Notes under the pieces: model-generated | The model's input: the letters and a program-made list of their open reading frames with translations, nothing else | What the model was told of the DNA's origin: nothing | The model's database searches: none | Translations under genes and position numbers: made by a program | Shown: piece by piece, positions 24,778 to 33,972 of the stretch | Position numbering within the stretch: the stretch's first letter is position 1 | Layout of the letters: each line of letters begins with the position of its first letter | NCBI GenBank assembly: GCA_947168865.1 | Contig: CAMVNN010000005.1 | Coordinates: 1-47,644, forward strand | Source: an uncultured Bacillota bacterium | GTDB lineage: Bacteria; Bacillota_I; Bacilli_A; RF39; UBA660 | DNA: 47,644 nucleotides | Direction: 5' to 3'

Positions 24778-25608
24778 GTGGAAAGATTTAAAGAAATAGA
24801 AAGAACAATTATCAAAAAATTCAGAAAAGATATTTGGTCTAGATTTATTAAAGCTGTTCAAGATTATGAATTAATCAATGAAAATGATCATATTATGGTT
24901 TGTATCTCAGGCGGGAAAGACTCATTTTTACTAGCAAAATGTATTCAAGAATTACAAAGACATGGTAAAGTACCTTTCAAAGCTTCATATGTTGTCATGA
25001 ATCCAGGATATAATAAAAAAAATGTTGATTTAATTGTCTCAAATGCTAAAGAATTAAATATTCCAATCGAGATATTCGAAAGTGATATTTTTGAGGTAGT
25101 TAATAAAATATCAGCTGAAAGCCCATGCTATATGTGTGCTAAAATGAGAAGAGGATATTTGTATAATAAGGCGAAAGAACTTGGATGTAATAAAATAGCC
25201 TTAGGCCATCACTTTGATGATGTAATTGAAACAACATTGCTTTCAATGTTTTATGGAGCTGAAATAAAAACCATGATGCCAAAATTACACTCAGATAATT
25301 ATAAAGGACTAGAACTGATAAGACCACTTTATTTAGTAAAAGAAAAAGCAATAATTGCTTGGTCAAAATATAATGAATTAACATTTTTAAATTGTGCATG
25401 CAAATTTACTGAAAAAGTCGCGATTGATGAATCAAATAGCAAGAGAAAAGCCATGAAAAAATTGATTGAAGAATTAAAAAAGGACTATGATGAAATAGAT
25501 TATAATATTTATAAAGCATTAGATAATGTTAATTTAAATTGTGTTTTAGGCACTAAAAAAGATAGTAAATATAAAAGCTTTTTAGAAGATTATGATAAGG
25601 AGGAATAA
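24778..25608 (+). CDS. TtcA-like tRNA thiolation / N-type ATP pyrophosphatase
   Basis: Probable tRNA 2-thiocytidine-type enzyme: activates a tRNA base with ATP and inserts sulfur via a [4Fe-4S] cluster. The PP-loop SGGKDS is at residues 44-49. The TtcA cysteines are present (Cys117 and Cys120 in CYMCAKMRRG, third Cys at 206 or 208 in NCACKF), with LGHHFDDVIETTLLSMFYGA between. GTG 24778 is chosen because AAGGTGA lies 6 bases upstream; GTG 24769 falls inside that site. The end touches the next gene's ribosome site. The exact substrate base is inferred from the family. Confidence 0.87.
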   Translation: MERFKEIERTIIKKFRKDIWSRFIKAVQDYELINENDHIMVCISGGKDSFLLAKCIQELQRHGKVPFKASYVVMNPGYNKKNVDLIVSNAKELNIPIEIFESDIFEVVNKISAESPCYMCAKMRRGYLYNKAKELGCNKIALGHHFDDVIETTLLSMFYGAEIKTMMPKLHSDNYKGLELIRPLYLVKEKAIIAWSKYNELTFLNCACKFTEKVAIDESNSKRKAMKKLIEELKKDYDEIDYNIYKALDNVNLNCVLGTKKDSKYKSFLEDYDKEE

Positions 25609-25609
25609 A

Positions 25610-26005
25610 ATGGAAGAAGTAAAAGAGTTTTTAAAAGAAGCCAAAGTTTATTACTTAGCAACAGTTGATGAAAACAAGCCAAAAGTAAGACCTTTTGGAA
25701 CAATTGAAATATTTGAAGGAAAATTGTATATTCAAACAGGGAAAAAGAAAGATGTTTCTAAACAAATTCAGAAAAATCCTTATGTTGAAATATGTGCCTT
25801 TAATAATGGCAAATGGATTAGAATTGCTGGTAAATTAGTTCGTGATGATAGAATAGAAGCAAAAGAACACATGCTAAATCAATATCCAGAATTAAAAGGA
25901 ATGTATAAAGCAGATGATGATAATACTGAAGTTTTATATTTTGAAGAAGCATTAGCAACAATTTATTCATTTACAGAAGAACCAAAAATAATCAAGCTTA
26001 GTTAA
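25610..26005 (+). CDS. Pyridoxamine 5'-phosphate oxidase-like flavin-binding protein
   Basis: A 131-residue split-barrel protein of the PNPOx-like superfamily, which binds FMN or F420-type cofactors. Typical segments: VYYLATVDENKPKVRPFGTIEIFEGKLYIQTGKKKDVSKQI, then YVEICAFNNGKWIRIAGKLV. The substrate cannot be told from sequence; anaerobe homologues are often listed as general-stress or nitroreductase-like. The true start is ATG 25610 after AAGGAGGAA. It follows the TtcA-like gene by one base and is probably in the same transcript. Confidence 0.85.
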   Translation: MEEVKEFLKEAKVYYLATVDENKPKVRPFGTIEIFEGKLYIQTGKKKDVSKQIQKNPYVEICAFNNGKWIRIAGKLVRDDRIEAKEHMLNQYPELKGMYKADDDNTEVLYFEEALATIYSFTEEPKIIKLS

Positions 26006-26069
26006 TTCTAAACTTTTTTATTTATGCTATAATATTGATATATAAAATATTGCTTTTTTAGGAGGAAAA

Positions 26070-27146
26070 ATGTTCTATTTATTAGCTTTTTTAATTATAA
26101 TTTGTCTTTTTATCATTTTAGTAACTACTATAAGAAAGATTAATCGTCTTTCATATTTTGAAAAATTAAAAGAAAGTAATAAAAAAAAGTATATTACAGT
26201 AAGAGCTATTATAATTGCTCTTATGTGTGCTTCCTTAGGAATAGATTATATTAATACTATTGTTGTTTTAACTCATTTCGTATTAATATCATTATTAGTA
26301 GATTTAATATGTTTGTTTTTAAAAAAAGTCACTTATGATAATAAAGTATTAATAACATTAATACTTACAATTATCTATATGAGTTATGGGCTTTTTTCTG
26401 CATATGATGTAAGAAAAACAGCTTATAACTTATCAACGGATAAAGAAATTAATGATGTTAGAATAGCTCAGATAACAGATGCTCATCTTGGAACTACATT
26501 CAATGGTGATGGATTTAAAAACTATGTTTTAGAAATTGCTAATCAAAATCCTGATATGTTAGTTATAACTGGAGATTTAGTTGATGATAGCAGTAAGAAA
26601 GAAGATTTAGTTAAAGCCCTTTCAGTTTTTAAAAACATAAATTTAAAATATGGAGTTTATTTTGTCTTTGGAAATCATGATAAGGGTTATGGAAATAGTA
26701 GAGATTTTACTGAAAGTGAATTAAGAGAAGAACTAGAAAAAAATAATGTCAGAATTCTTGAAGATATGACAGTTGAACTTGGAGATGACATCATATTAGT
26801 AGGAAGACAAGACAAGAGTGTTTCTAATAGAAAAAAAGCTTCAGAATTAATAAATGACTTAGATAAAAACAAATACATTATTGTTTTAGATCATCAACCA
26901 AATGATTATGATGCTTTAAAAGAAACAAATGCGGATTTAGTTATCTCTGGACATACTCATGGTGGTCAACTAATACCTCTTGGACTTGTAGGATTAATGA
27001 TAAAGTCTAATGATAAAGTATATGGATTAGAAAAAATAAATAATACAAATTTTATTGTCAGCTCTGGAATTTCATCTTGGGCAGTGAAATTTAAAACTGG
27101 TACATTTTCAGAATATGTAATAATAGATGTTAAAAAAAGTCATTAA
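26070..27146 (+). CDS. Membrane-anchored metallophosphoesterase (YkuE-like)
   Basis: Calcineurin-like phosphoesterase on the outer side of the membrane. Four N-terminal helices (about residues 1-110) precede a catalytic domain with all the metal motifs: ITDAHLG, GDLVDD, GNHDKGY, and GHTHGGQLIPLG. YkuE-type members act on phospholipid-like substrates or UDP-diacylglucosamine; the substrate here is not known. GGAGGAAAA precedes ATG 26070. The gene is monocistronic with a terminator. Confidence 0.9.
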   Translation: MFYLLAFLIIICLFIILVTTIRKINRLSYFEKLKESNKKKYITVRAIIIALMCASLGIDYINTIVVLTHFVLISLLVDLICLFLKKVTYDNKVLITLILTIIYMSYGLFSAYDVRKTAYNLSTDKEINDVRIAQITDAHLGTTFNGDGFKNYVLEIANQNPDMLVITGDLVDDSSKKEDLVKALSVFKNINLKYGVYFVFGNHDKGYGNSRDFTESELREELEKNNVRILEDMTVELGDDIILVGRQDKSVSNRKKASELINDLDKNKYIIVLDHQPNDYDALKETNADLVISGHTHGGQLIPLGLVGLMIKSNDKVYGLEKINNTNFIVSSGISSWAVKFKTGTFSEYVIIDVKKSH

Positions 27147-27160
27147 TTTGGCTTTTTTTT
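27133..27160 (+). terminator. Terminator after the phosphoesterase gene
   Basis: AAAAAAGTCA and TTGGCTTTTT stem (one G-T pair) over a 6-base loop, followed by T residues. Confidence 0.75.
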
Positions 27161-27167
27161 ATGTTTA

Positions 27168-27176
27168 TGCTATAAT
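27168..27176 (+). promoter_or_regulatory. Extended -10 promoter of the toxin-antitoxin pair
   Basis: TGCTATAAT is an extended -10 element (TGn plus perfect TATAAT) about 27 bases before the antitoxin ATG. No convincing -35 was seen. Confidence 0.65.
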
Positions 27177-27202
27177 AACTGCCAATTAAGGGGGAAAATA
27201 CT

Positions 27203-27421
27203 ATGCCAAAAGAAGTAAGTGATACTGAAATTGAAGAAAAAATCAGACGTGTTAGTGATGCTATGGCTCAAGAAGGAATGCCTTTAACAGAAGAAATTAT
27301 AGATAAGTTATATCGTTGTTTCAGTGGCTCTAGTTCAATAGCTAAGGAAAGAGAAGAAATATTGAAACGATATAAATATGTTAGGTATGTACCAAAAGGA
27401 TCTAGGAAAAATGGAAGATAG
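27203..27421 (+). CDS. VbhA-like antitoxin of a Fic toxin
   Basis: A 72-residue, helical protein directly before and overlapping a fic gene. It fits the VbhA antitoxin pattern, in which one helix carries [S/T]xxxE[G/N] and pushes a Glu into the Fic active site to block ATP. Here the helix reads A20-M-A-Q-E24-G25, so the inhibitory Glu-Gly is kept while the usual Ser/Thr is Ala. It continues MPLTEEIIDKLYRCFSG, like family members. The ribosome site is AAGGGGGA. Confidence 0.78.
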   Translation: MPKEVSDTEIEEKIRRVSDAMAQEGMPLTEEIIDKLYRCFSGSSSIAKEREEILKRYKYVRYVPKGSRKNGR

Positions 27422-28109
27422 TTATAAAAGTCCTGCTGATAGGCTTTGCTATCCTGGAACAGATACACTGAAAAATAAGCTTGGAATTAAAGATGAAGAA
27501 GATCTTTTTAATGCCGAAAGAGAATTAGTAAGTCTTCGACTTGCCGAACTAAATGAAAAACCTATTAAAGGGTCTTTTGATCTAAATCACTTAAGAAAAA
27601 TACATGCTTATTTATTTCAAGATGTATATGCTTGGGCTGGGCAGATTAGAACTTATAATATTACTAAAGAAAAAACTTTGTTTTGTTTGAGTGAATATAT
27701 ATACCCTTGTGCAGAAGATATATTTGGTGCACTTCATAATGAAAAGTTTTATACTGAATATGATTATGAAACAAAATTATTAAAATTAGCTCGATTATTT
27801 GCTGATATAAATGCCTTACATCCATTCCGTGAAGGAAATGGTAGAACTCAACGTGTTTTCATTGAATCACTTGCTCGAGTAGCAGGTGTTAGTCTTGATT
27901 TAACACGAGTTAGTAAAAAGGAAATGATGATTGCATCACTTAAAGGAATGCTAGGGAAACCAGAAGTTTTACTTGAAATATTCAAAGCAAATAGTCATAG
28001 TATACCTAGAAGTGTTCAACTTGCAAACATTCAAAGATTACTTGCAAATAAAGATAAAGTATTAATAATGCATCTTTTAAAAGATGCCCCTCAAAAAGAA
28101 TTGAAATAA
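27411..28109 (+). CDS. Fic-domain toxin (AMP-transferase, VbhT/class I type)
   Basis: Fic enzymes transfer AMP from ATP to target proteins; class I members of bacterial toxin pairs often modify DNA gyrase and topoisomerase IV. The 232-residue protein contains the complete catalytic motif HPFREGNGRTQRVF, with the AGQIRTYNITK flap segment upstream. The true start is ATG 27411 (MEDSYKSPADRLCYPG), overlapping the antitoxin stop (ATGGAAGATAG). All catalytic residues are present, so it looks active. The target is inferred, not shown. Confidence 0.9.
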   Translation: MEDSYKSPADRLCYPGTDTLKNKLGIKDEEDLFNAERELVSLRLAELNEKPIKGSFDLNHLRKIHAYLFQDVYAWAGQIRTYNITKEKTLFCLSEYIYPCAEDIFGALHNEKFYTEYDYETKLLKLARLFADINALHPFREGNGRTQRVFIESLARVAGVSLDLTRVSKKEMMIASLKGMLGKPEVLLEIFKANSHSIPRSVQLANIQRLLANKDKVLIMHLLKDAPQKELK

Positions 28110-28132
28110 GTCTTATTTTTAAGACTTTTTTT
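28107..28132 (+). terminator. Terminator after fic
   Basis: AAGTCTT-ATTTTT-AAGACTT followed by T residues. Confidence 0.8.
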
Positions 28133-28145
28133 CATGAAAAAATGC

Positions 28146-28279
28146 TTGATTTTAGATGGTTTTATGATATAATTAATTTGGCTTTTTCAAATACACACAT
28201 TATGGACTTATATATCTAGTGCCAATTGGTGATAATATAAGGATGAAGTAATGGAGGAAAATAACAAAGGAGGAATAAA
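28146..28279 (+). promoter_or_regulatory. rpsB promoter and 5' leader
   Basis: TTGATT (28146-28151) and TATAAT (28168-28173), 16 bases apart, form a sigma-A promoter. The leader of about 100 bases has TTGGC (28178-28182) able to pair with GCCAA about 45 bases later, plus short start-stop frames before the GGAGGAA ribosome site. Ribosomal protein leaders often bind their own product; autoregulation by S2 is possible but unproven. Confidence 0.55.
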
Positions 28280-29320
28280 ATGACAGTTGTATCAATGAGT
28301 TATCTACTTGAAGCTGGTGTACATTTTGGACATCAAACTCGTAGATGGAACCCAAAAATGAAAGAGTATATTTTTACATCAAGAGATGATATTTATATCA
28401 TCGACTTACAAAAAACTGCAAAAATGATTGAGGAAGCTTATGCTGAACTTAAGAAAATTGCAGAATCTGGAAAGAAAGTTTTATTTGTAGGAACTAGAAA
28501 ACAAGCACAAGATGCTACACGTGAAGAAGCAATTCGTTCTAATTCTTATTATGTAACTGAAAGATGGTTAGGTGGAACATTAACTAACTTTAGAACAATT
28601 AGAAAAAGAGTTAAACGCTTAGAAGAAATCGAAAAAATGGAAGAAAATGGTACATTTGATATGTTACCTAAAAAAGAAGTTGTTGGTTTAAGAAAAGAAT
28701 ATGACAAATTAAACAAACTATTAATTGGTATTCGTGATATGGAAGAATTACCAGGAGCTATGTTTATTGTTGATCCAACAAAAGAAGCAATTGCAATCAG
28801 AGAGGCACATCGTTTACACATTCCAGTATTTGGTATTGTAGACACTAACTGTGACCCAGATGTAGTTGATTACGTAATTCCAGGAAACGATGATGCTATT
28901 CGTGCTGTAAAATTAGTAATTGGTGTTATGGCTAATGCTATTGTTGAAGCAAATGGTGGCGAACTTGTTAACTATGTAAATGAAGATGATAAGAACGAAA
29001 AAGATATCATGGAGAAAGCTGTTGAATCAGTTAAGAAACGTGAAGATCATCGTAAAGAACAAGCTCCACAAAAAGCAAATAAAAACTTCAAAAAAGATGT
29101 AAAACAAGAAGAACCTGTTAAAGAAGAAAAAGTAGTTGAAGAAAAAGAAACTACAGAAGAAAAACCAGTAAAAGAAGCTAAAGAAAAGAAGCAACCAAAA
29201 GAAAAAGCCGAAGATTTATCTGAAAAAACAGTTGCTGAACTTCGTGAATTAGCTAAAACTAAAGAAATTAAAGGTTATTCTACAATGAAAAAAGCTGAAT
29301 TATTAGAAGCATTAAAATAG
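28280..29320 (+). CDS. rpsB: 30S ribosomal protein S2 with C-terminal Rho-N/SAP-like extension
   Basis: Core ribosomal protein (residues 1-230) with the usual signatures ([63 protein letters not shown]). At 346 residues it exceeds the normal 250. A Lys/Glu-rich linker (about 240-310) leads to a terminal [18 protein letters not shown] helix-extended-loop-helix (about 313-346) like Rho N-terminal or SAP domains that bind nucleic acid. AAGGAGGAAT precedes ATG 28280. It forms an operon with tsf. Confidence 0.96.
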   Translation: MTVVSMSYLLEAGVHFGHQTRRWNPKMKEYIFTSRDDIYIIDLQKTAKMIEEAYAELKKIAESGKKVLFVGTRKQAQDATREEAIRSNSYYVTERWLGGTLTNFRTIRKRVKRLEEIEKMEENGTFDMLPKKEVVGLRKEYDKLNKLLIGIRDMEELPGAMFIVDPTKEAIAIREAHRLHIPVFGIVDTNCDPDVVDYVIPGNDDAIRAVKLVIGVMANAIVEANGGELVNYVNEDDKNEKDIMEKAVESVKKREDHRKEQAPQKANKNFKKDVKQEEPVKEEKVVEEKETTEEKPVKEAKEKKQPKEKAEDLSEKTVAELRELAKTKEIKGYSTMKKAELLEALK

Positions 29321-29330
29321 GAGGATTAAC

Positions 29331-30206
29331 ATGATAACTGCAAGTTTAGTAAAAGATTTAAGAGAAAAAACTGGAGCTGGAATGCTTGATTGTAAAAAAG
29401 CATTAGAAGCTACTAATGGTGATTTTAACGCAGCCGTTGATTGGTTACGTGAAAAAGGAATATCTACTGCTAATAAAAAGGCAAGTCGTATTGCTGCAGA
29501 AGGTATGACAGATATCTTAATCGAAGGTAATAAAGCTGTAATTGTTGAAGTTAACTCTGAAACAGATTTTGTTGCTAAGAATCCTGAATTTAAAGAATTG
29601 GTTAAAGAAATTTTGAATGTTTTAATCAAAAATAATGTTAAGACTGTAGAAGAAGCTTTGAATTTGCCAAGTAGTGAAGGCACAATTAATGATTTAATTG
29701 TTGCTAAAACTGCAAAAATTGGTGAAAAATTATCTTTCAGAAGATTTGAGATTGTAGAAAAAGATGACAATCAACTATTTGGTAATTACATTCATATGGG
29801 TAGTAAAATAGGTGTTCTTTTAGTTATTAATGGAGCTAATGATGAAGTATGCCACAATGTTGCAATGCATGTTGCAGCAATGCGTCCAACTTGCATTAAA
29901 AGAGCAGAAGTTCCAGCTGAAGACGTTGAACGTGAAAAAGAAGTATTAAAGGAACAAGCTATCAATGAAGGAAAGAAACCAGAAATTGCTGAAAAAATGG
30001 TTGAAGGTCGTTTGAATAAATTCTATAAAGAAATTTGTTTAGAAGAACAAGAATTCGTAATGAACTCAGATATCAGTGTTGGTGAATACGTTAAAAATAA
30101 CGGTGGCGAACTTGTTAAAATGATTCGTTATGAAGTAGGCGAAGGAATGCAAAAACGTGAAGAAAACTTTGCTGAAGAAGTAGCTAAACAAATGAATAAC
30201 AATTAG
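29331..30206 (+). CDS. tsf: Translation elongation factor Ts
   Basis: Nucleotide-exchange factor for EF-Tu. It has the N-terminal UBA-like domain (ASLVKDLREKTGAGMLDCKKAL), the TDFVAKNPEF motif and the C-terminal core (YIHMGSKIGVLLVI, NVAMHVAAMRP). The 291 residues are typical. It lies 10 bases after rpsB with AGGAGGA at the ATG, the usual rpsB-tsf order. Confidence 0.97.
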   Translation: MITASLVKDLREKTGAGMLDCKKALEATNGDFNAAVDWLREKGISTANKKASRIAAEGMTDILIEGNKAVIVEVNSETDFVAKNPEFKELVKEILNVLIKNNVKTVEEALNLPSSEGTINDLIVAKTAKIGEKLSFRRFEIVEKDDNQLFGNYIHMGSKIGVLLVINGANDEVCHNVAMHVAAMRPTCIKRAEVPAEDVEREKEVLKEQAINEGKKPEIAEKMVEGRLNKFYKEICLEEQEFVMNSDISVGEYVKNNGGELVKMIRYEVGEGMQKREENFAEEVAKQMNNN

Positions 30207-30210
30207 TAAA

Positions 30211-30243
30211 AAAAATACTATCATTTGATAGTATTTTTCTTTT
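30211..30243 (+). terminator. Terminator of rpsB-tsf
   Basis: AAAAATACTATCA and TGATAGTATTTTT form a perfect 13-bp stem followed by a T-rich tract. Confidence 0.92.
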
Positions 30244-30288
30244 TGTATTTTATTTTTTTTATGATATAATCGTTATGGACGTGATTTT

Positions 30289-32397
30289 ATGGATAAAAAG
30301 GCAAATTACTTTAGTAAGTTTTTATTTAACTATTTGTTAATATTAATAAATCTTTCATTAGCAGAATTAGTATTCAGAATTCTAAGTGGTTTTGAAATTT
30401 TTGATTGGGCTTCTTTACGTATTTTAATTGGACTTAATGTTGTTGCTATATTATTCTCTTCATTAGTTAGTTTACTAAATGAAAGATTTTCCAGAATTGC
30501 ATCAATTTTAATAGTTCTTGTATTTTCACTATATACATGTGCTCAAATAGGATTTGTCAATTACCTTGGAGTTTATATATCATTCGGGGCTTCTAGCCAA
30601 TTGGGTGCAGTAGAAGATTATCTAATTGAATTCCTATCAAGTTTTCATTGGACATATTGGTTAATTTTTACATCACTTGTTTTAACAACAATTTTATTAA
30701 TTGTTTTCAGAAAAAAAATCAAATATCCATCATTTTCTAAAAAAAGTGCTTTCTATATGATATTTGTATCAATTGCTTTAATTGTTTTTAGTTTAACTTA
30801 TAAATATACAATAACTGCTAATTTTATGCAAAATAGTTTGCAACAAGTTAGTAATTTAGAACTCGTAAAAAATCCTTCTGCTCCAAGTATTGTAATCAAA
30901 GAATTCGGTACGATTGGATATGGTGTTTTAGATATAAAAGCTTTAATTGTTCCAGTTCAAGTAGAAGAAGATGAACCTGAAATAGTTGAAGAACCAAAAG
31001 AAGAAAAACCTGAAGAAATAACTGATAACTCACGTATAATTGATGACCGTGCTTGGAAAGAAACAATTCAGAACGAAAAAAATTCGACATTTAATAATTT
31101 AAATAAATATTTTATTAATCGTGATATAACTGATAAAAATGACTATACAGGTTTATTCGAAGGAAAAAATTTGATTGTAATAATGATGGAATCAGTAAAT
31201 GATATCATTATAAATGAAGAATATTATCCTAATTTTTATAAACTTTATAGTGAAGGATGGCATTTTTCTAACAATTATTCACCACGTAATAGTTGTGCTA
31301 CAGGTAATAATGAAATGAGTGGTATGATAAGTCTTTATTCAATAAATGACTCATGTACCGCGAATAAATATAAAGCTAATACTTATTATGAAGCAATATT
31401 TAATTTATTCAATAATAGTGGGTACGAAACTACTTCAATGCATAATTACACTGAAAGTTATTATCGTAGAAGTACTATTCATCCAAATATGGGAAGCAAA
31501 AAATATTATGGTGTTCAATCATTAAAAATACCATTTTACTATGAATATGGTAAATGGGCTAGTGATGAAGACTTCTTCAAAAAAGTCTTAACTATTCTCG
31601 ATAAATATGAAGAAAACACAAAATTTATGACATGGCTTACGACCGTAAGTTCACATCAACCATACTCGATTTCTAGTCCTTATGGTGATATGTATTTAAG
31701 TGAATTTAAAGACACTAAATATAATTCAACAACAAAAAGATATATGTCTAAACTAAAAGTATTAGATAATGCATTAGGTATTTTAATTAAAGGATTAGAA
31801 GAAAGAAATTTATTAGATGATACTATTATTGTCTTATTTGCTGATCACTATCCATATGGACTTGCTAAGACAAACATTGAAAAAGTCTTAGGCTATAACG
31901 TTGCAAAGGATTCTCTTTCTGATAAAACACCATTTGTTATTTATAATCCTAGTCTAAAGCCAACAGAGTATGAACAATATACAACATATATGAATTTAAC
32001 TCCAACAATTGCTAATCTATTTAATCTTAATTATGATCCAAGATTATATCTAGGACATGATGTTTTAGCTGATGACTACGAAAGTAGAATAGTATTTGCA
32101 GATGGTTCTTGGAAAAATGAACATGCATACTATAATGCAGCTAATAGTAAAATTACAAATTATGATGATTATTACACAGTTGAAGATATTAAAAAAATAA
32201 ATAGTAGTCTTACAACCGATATGAAAATGAGTGCACTAGCAATTAAAAATAACTATTTTGCTTATTTAAATAATTCTTTAAAGCGATATAAGCCAGCCGA
32301 ACCAGAGGAAAATGAAGCTCAAATGGTCGAAGCTGAAGTAATAACTGCAAAGGTGGAAAATGAACAATTATCATCTACAGATGCTCAAGATAATTGA
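30289..32397 (+). CDS. LTA-synthase-family sulfatase
   Basis: Phosphoglycerol-transferase-type enzyme that likely builds lipoteichoic acid or a related polymer outside the membrane. It has five N-terminal helices (about residues 10-190), an acidic linker (about 220-250) and a sulfatase-fold domain (about 285-620). The expected metal and nucleophile residues are Glu301 in MMESVND and Thr338 in CATGNNEMSG; FADHYPYG supplies further ligands. A Glu-rich tail of 70 residues is unusual. TATAAT before the gene gives a sigma-A promoter. The 3' end overlaps queH by 38 bases. Confidence 0.88.
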   Translation: MDKKANYFSKFLFNYLLILINLSLAELVFRILSGFEIFDWASLRILIGLNVVAILFSSLVSLLNERFSRIASILIVLVFSLYTCAQIGFVNYLGVYISFGASSQLGAVEDYLIEFLSSFHWTYWLIFTSLVLTTILLIVFRKKIKYPSFSKKSAFYMIFVSIALIVFSLTYKYTITANFMQNSLQQVSNLELVKNPSAPSIVIKEFGTIGYGVLDIKALIVPVQVEEDEPEIVEEPKEEKPEEITDNSRIIDDRAWKETIQNEKNSTFNNLNKYFINRDITDKNDYTGLFEGKNLIVIMMESVNDIIINEEYYPNFYKLYSEGWHFSNNYSPRNSCATGNNEMSGMISLYSINDSCTANKYKANTYYEAIFNLFNNSGYETTSMHNYTESYYRRSTIHPNMGSKKYYGVQSLKIPFYYEYGKWASDEDFFKKVLTILDKYEENTKFMTWLTTVSSHQPYSISSPYGDMYLSEFKDTKYNSTTKRYMSKLKVLDNALGILIKGLEERNLLDDTIIVLFADHYPYGLAKTNIEKVLGYNVAKDSLSDKTPFVIYNPSLKPTEYEQYTTYMNLTPTIANLFNLNYDPRLYLGHDVLADDYESRIVFADGSWKNEHAYYNAANSKITNYDDYYTVEDIKKINSSLTTDMKMSALAIKNNYFAYLNNSLKRYKPAEPEENEAQMVEAEVITAKVENEQLSSTDAQDN

Positions 32398-32951
32398 GTC
32401 ACTTAAAGGTAAACCAAAGTTGTTATTACATGCTTGCTGCGCTCCTTGTTCAAGTTATGTTCTAGAGCTTTTGCACGAATACTTTGATATTACAATTTAC
32501 TATTTTAATCCTAATATGAATGATTTAGATGAATATAATAAAAGATATAATGAATTTTCTAAATTGTTAAGGGATGAATTTAGAATATATTGAAGTAATT
32601 AAACCAGAATTCAATCAAAAAGATTTTTATGAATTTGCTTCAAAATATGCAAGTGAAGCAGAAGGTGGCGAACGATGTCACTTATGCTACCGATATCGCT
32701 TGGAAGAAAGTTGTAAATATGCACTTTCTAATAATTTTACTTATTTTGCAACTACTTTAACAGTTAGCCCATATAAGAATGCTGAACTTATTAATGAAAT
32801 CGGTTTAGAATTAGAAAGTAAATATAATATGAAGTATCTACCAAGTGATTTTAAAAAGAATAATGGTTATAAAAGAAGCATAGAACTATCAAAAATGTAC
32901 GATTTATATCGTCAAACATATTGTGGTTGTATATATTCTAAAAATAATTAA
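32360..32951 (+). pseudogene. queH: Epoxyqueuosine reductase QueH, interrupted by a frameshift
   Basis: QueH performs the last step of queuosine tRNA modification with a [4Fe-4S] cluster. The N-terminal part (HACCAPCSSYVLELL, YFNPNMNDLDEYNKRYNEF) is in one frame and stops at 32591. The rest (IEVIKPEFNQKDFYEF, GGERCHLCYRYRLEES, TTLTVSPYKN, LYRQTYCGCIYS) is in the +1 frame from about 32580. All conserved cysteines remain. Removing one T from the TTT at 32579-32581 would join them as RDELEYIEVIKPE. So either a recent mutation or a sequencing error. The start overlaps the LTA-synthase-like gene; AAAGGTGG precedes it. Confidence 0.88.
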
Positions 32952-32979
32952 AAAGAGTTTTTTAACTCTTTTATTTTTG
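32950..32979 (+). terminator. Terminator after queH
   Basis: AAAAGAGTT and AACTCTTTT stem followed by a T-rich tract. Confidence 0.8.
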
Positions 32980-33003
32980 TTATAATAAATATTGGTGATA
33001 AAT

Positions 33004-33972
33004 ATGAAAAAGATATTAAAGTTAATGCTTATTTTATTATTTATAACTGGTTGTGCGGATAAAAAGTATGATTCACGCAATTACTTTTATATGGATACTT
33101 ATATTAATATAAAAATATATGATTATGAAAATACAGAAACTATCTTTGAAGAAATTGACAAAATATATAAAGATTATCATGAAATATCTGATCGTTATCA
33201 TGAATATGCTTCTTTAGAAAATGTCTATTACTTAAAACATAATACTAGTGAATCTGAAACAATAAAGTTAGATGATAAACTTTGTTCAATGATTGAATTA
33301 GGCATCGAATATAATGAGAAAACAAAAGGTAGATTTAATATAAATATGTCAGATATTTTAGATGTATGGAAAGCTTATCGTGAAAATAAAAATGGCATTC
33401 CTAGTATTACAGAATTAGAAGAAGCAAAAAATAAAATAAATCCAATTATTTTTAAAAACAAATGTGAAATTTTGAATAATCATCCTAGTATTGATCTTGG
33501 AGCAATTGCCAAAGGATATGCGACTGAAGAAGTTGGAAAATATTTAAAAGAAAAAGGAATCAATAAATTTATAATCAATGCTGGTGGAAATGTATTAGTA
33601 GGTGATCACTATGATAATTCTAAGTATAAGATTGGTTTGGAAAAACCAGATCAAACAAAAGAAATATATAAAGTCTTAAAACTAAATAATAGTAGTGTCG
33701 TTACAAGTGGTGGTTACGAGAGATTTTATACTTATGATGGTAAAAATTATCATCATATAATTGACTATAATACTCTTTATCCTACAAATTACTTTAAAAG
33801 TGTAACAGTAGTTACTAAAAATAGTGCACTAGCTGATACTCTATCTACAAGCTTATTCTTGATGCCAATTGAAGAAGGTAAAAAATTAATCGAGAATCTT
33901 GATATAGATGTTATTTGGTATACTAGTGATGATGAAATAATAATGACTGAAGGAATAAAGAATTATGAATAA
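33004..33972 (+). CDS. apbE: FAD:protein FMN transferase ApbE (FmnB-like), lipoprotein
   Basis: Attaches FMN covalently to a Thr in target proteins outside the membrane. Its lipobox FITGC (Cys 17) makes it membrane-anchored. Family motifs: YFYMDTYINIKIYD, DLGAIAKGYATEEV, FIINAGGNVLVGD, and HHIIDYNTLYP followed by VTVVTKNSALADTLST. The true start is ATG 33004 after GGTGATAA. It is the first gene of a cluster with a NusG-II protein, a Gx transporter and, further on, an FMN-binding lipoprotein carrying the target motif. It overlaps the next start. Confidence 0.94.
   Translation: MKKILKLMLILLFITGCADKKYDSRNYFYMDTYINIKIYDYENTETIFEEIDKIYKDYHEISDRYHEYASLENVYYLKHNTSESETIKLDDKLCSMIELGIEYNEKTKGRFNINMSDILDVWKAYRENKNGIPSITELEEAKNKINPIIFKNKCEILNNHPSIDLGAIAKGYATEEVGKYLKEKGINKFIINAGGNVLVGDHYDNSKYKIGLEKPDQTKEIYKVLKLNNSSVVTSGGYERFYTYDGKNYHHIIDYNTLYPTNYFKSVTVVTKNSALADTLSTSLFLMPIEEGKKLIENLDIDVIWYTSDDEIIMTEGIKNYE

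Noticed and set aside
25139..25399. Minus-strand frame inside the TtcA-like gene
   Set aside because: It lies wholly antisense to a conserved enzyme and has no ribosome site.
28249..28281. Short frame [10 protein letters not shown] overlapping the rpsB start
   Set aside because: It is open only because it reads through the rpsB ribosome site; nothing supports translation, though a leader role cannot be excluded.
29312..29770. 152-codon minus-strand frame over tsf
   Set aside because: Antisense to the conserved EF-Ts N-terminal region; composition is typical of a shadow frame.
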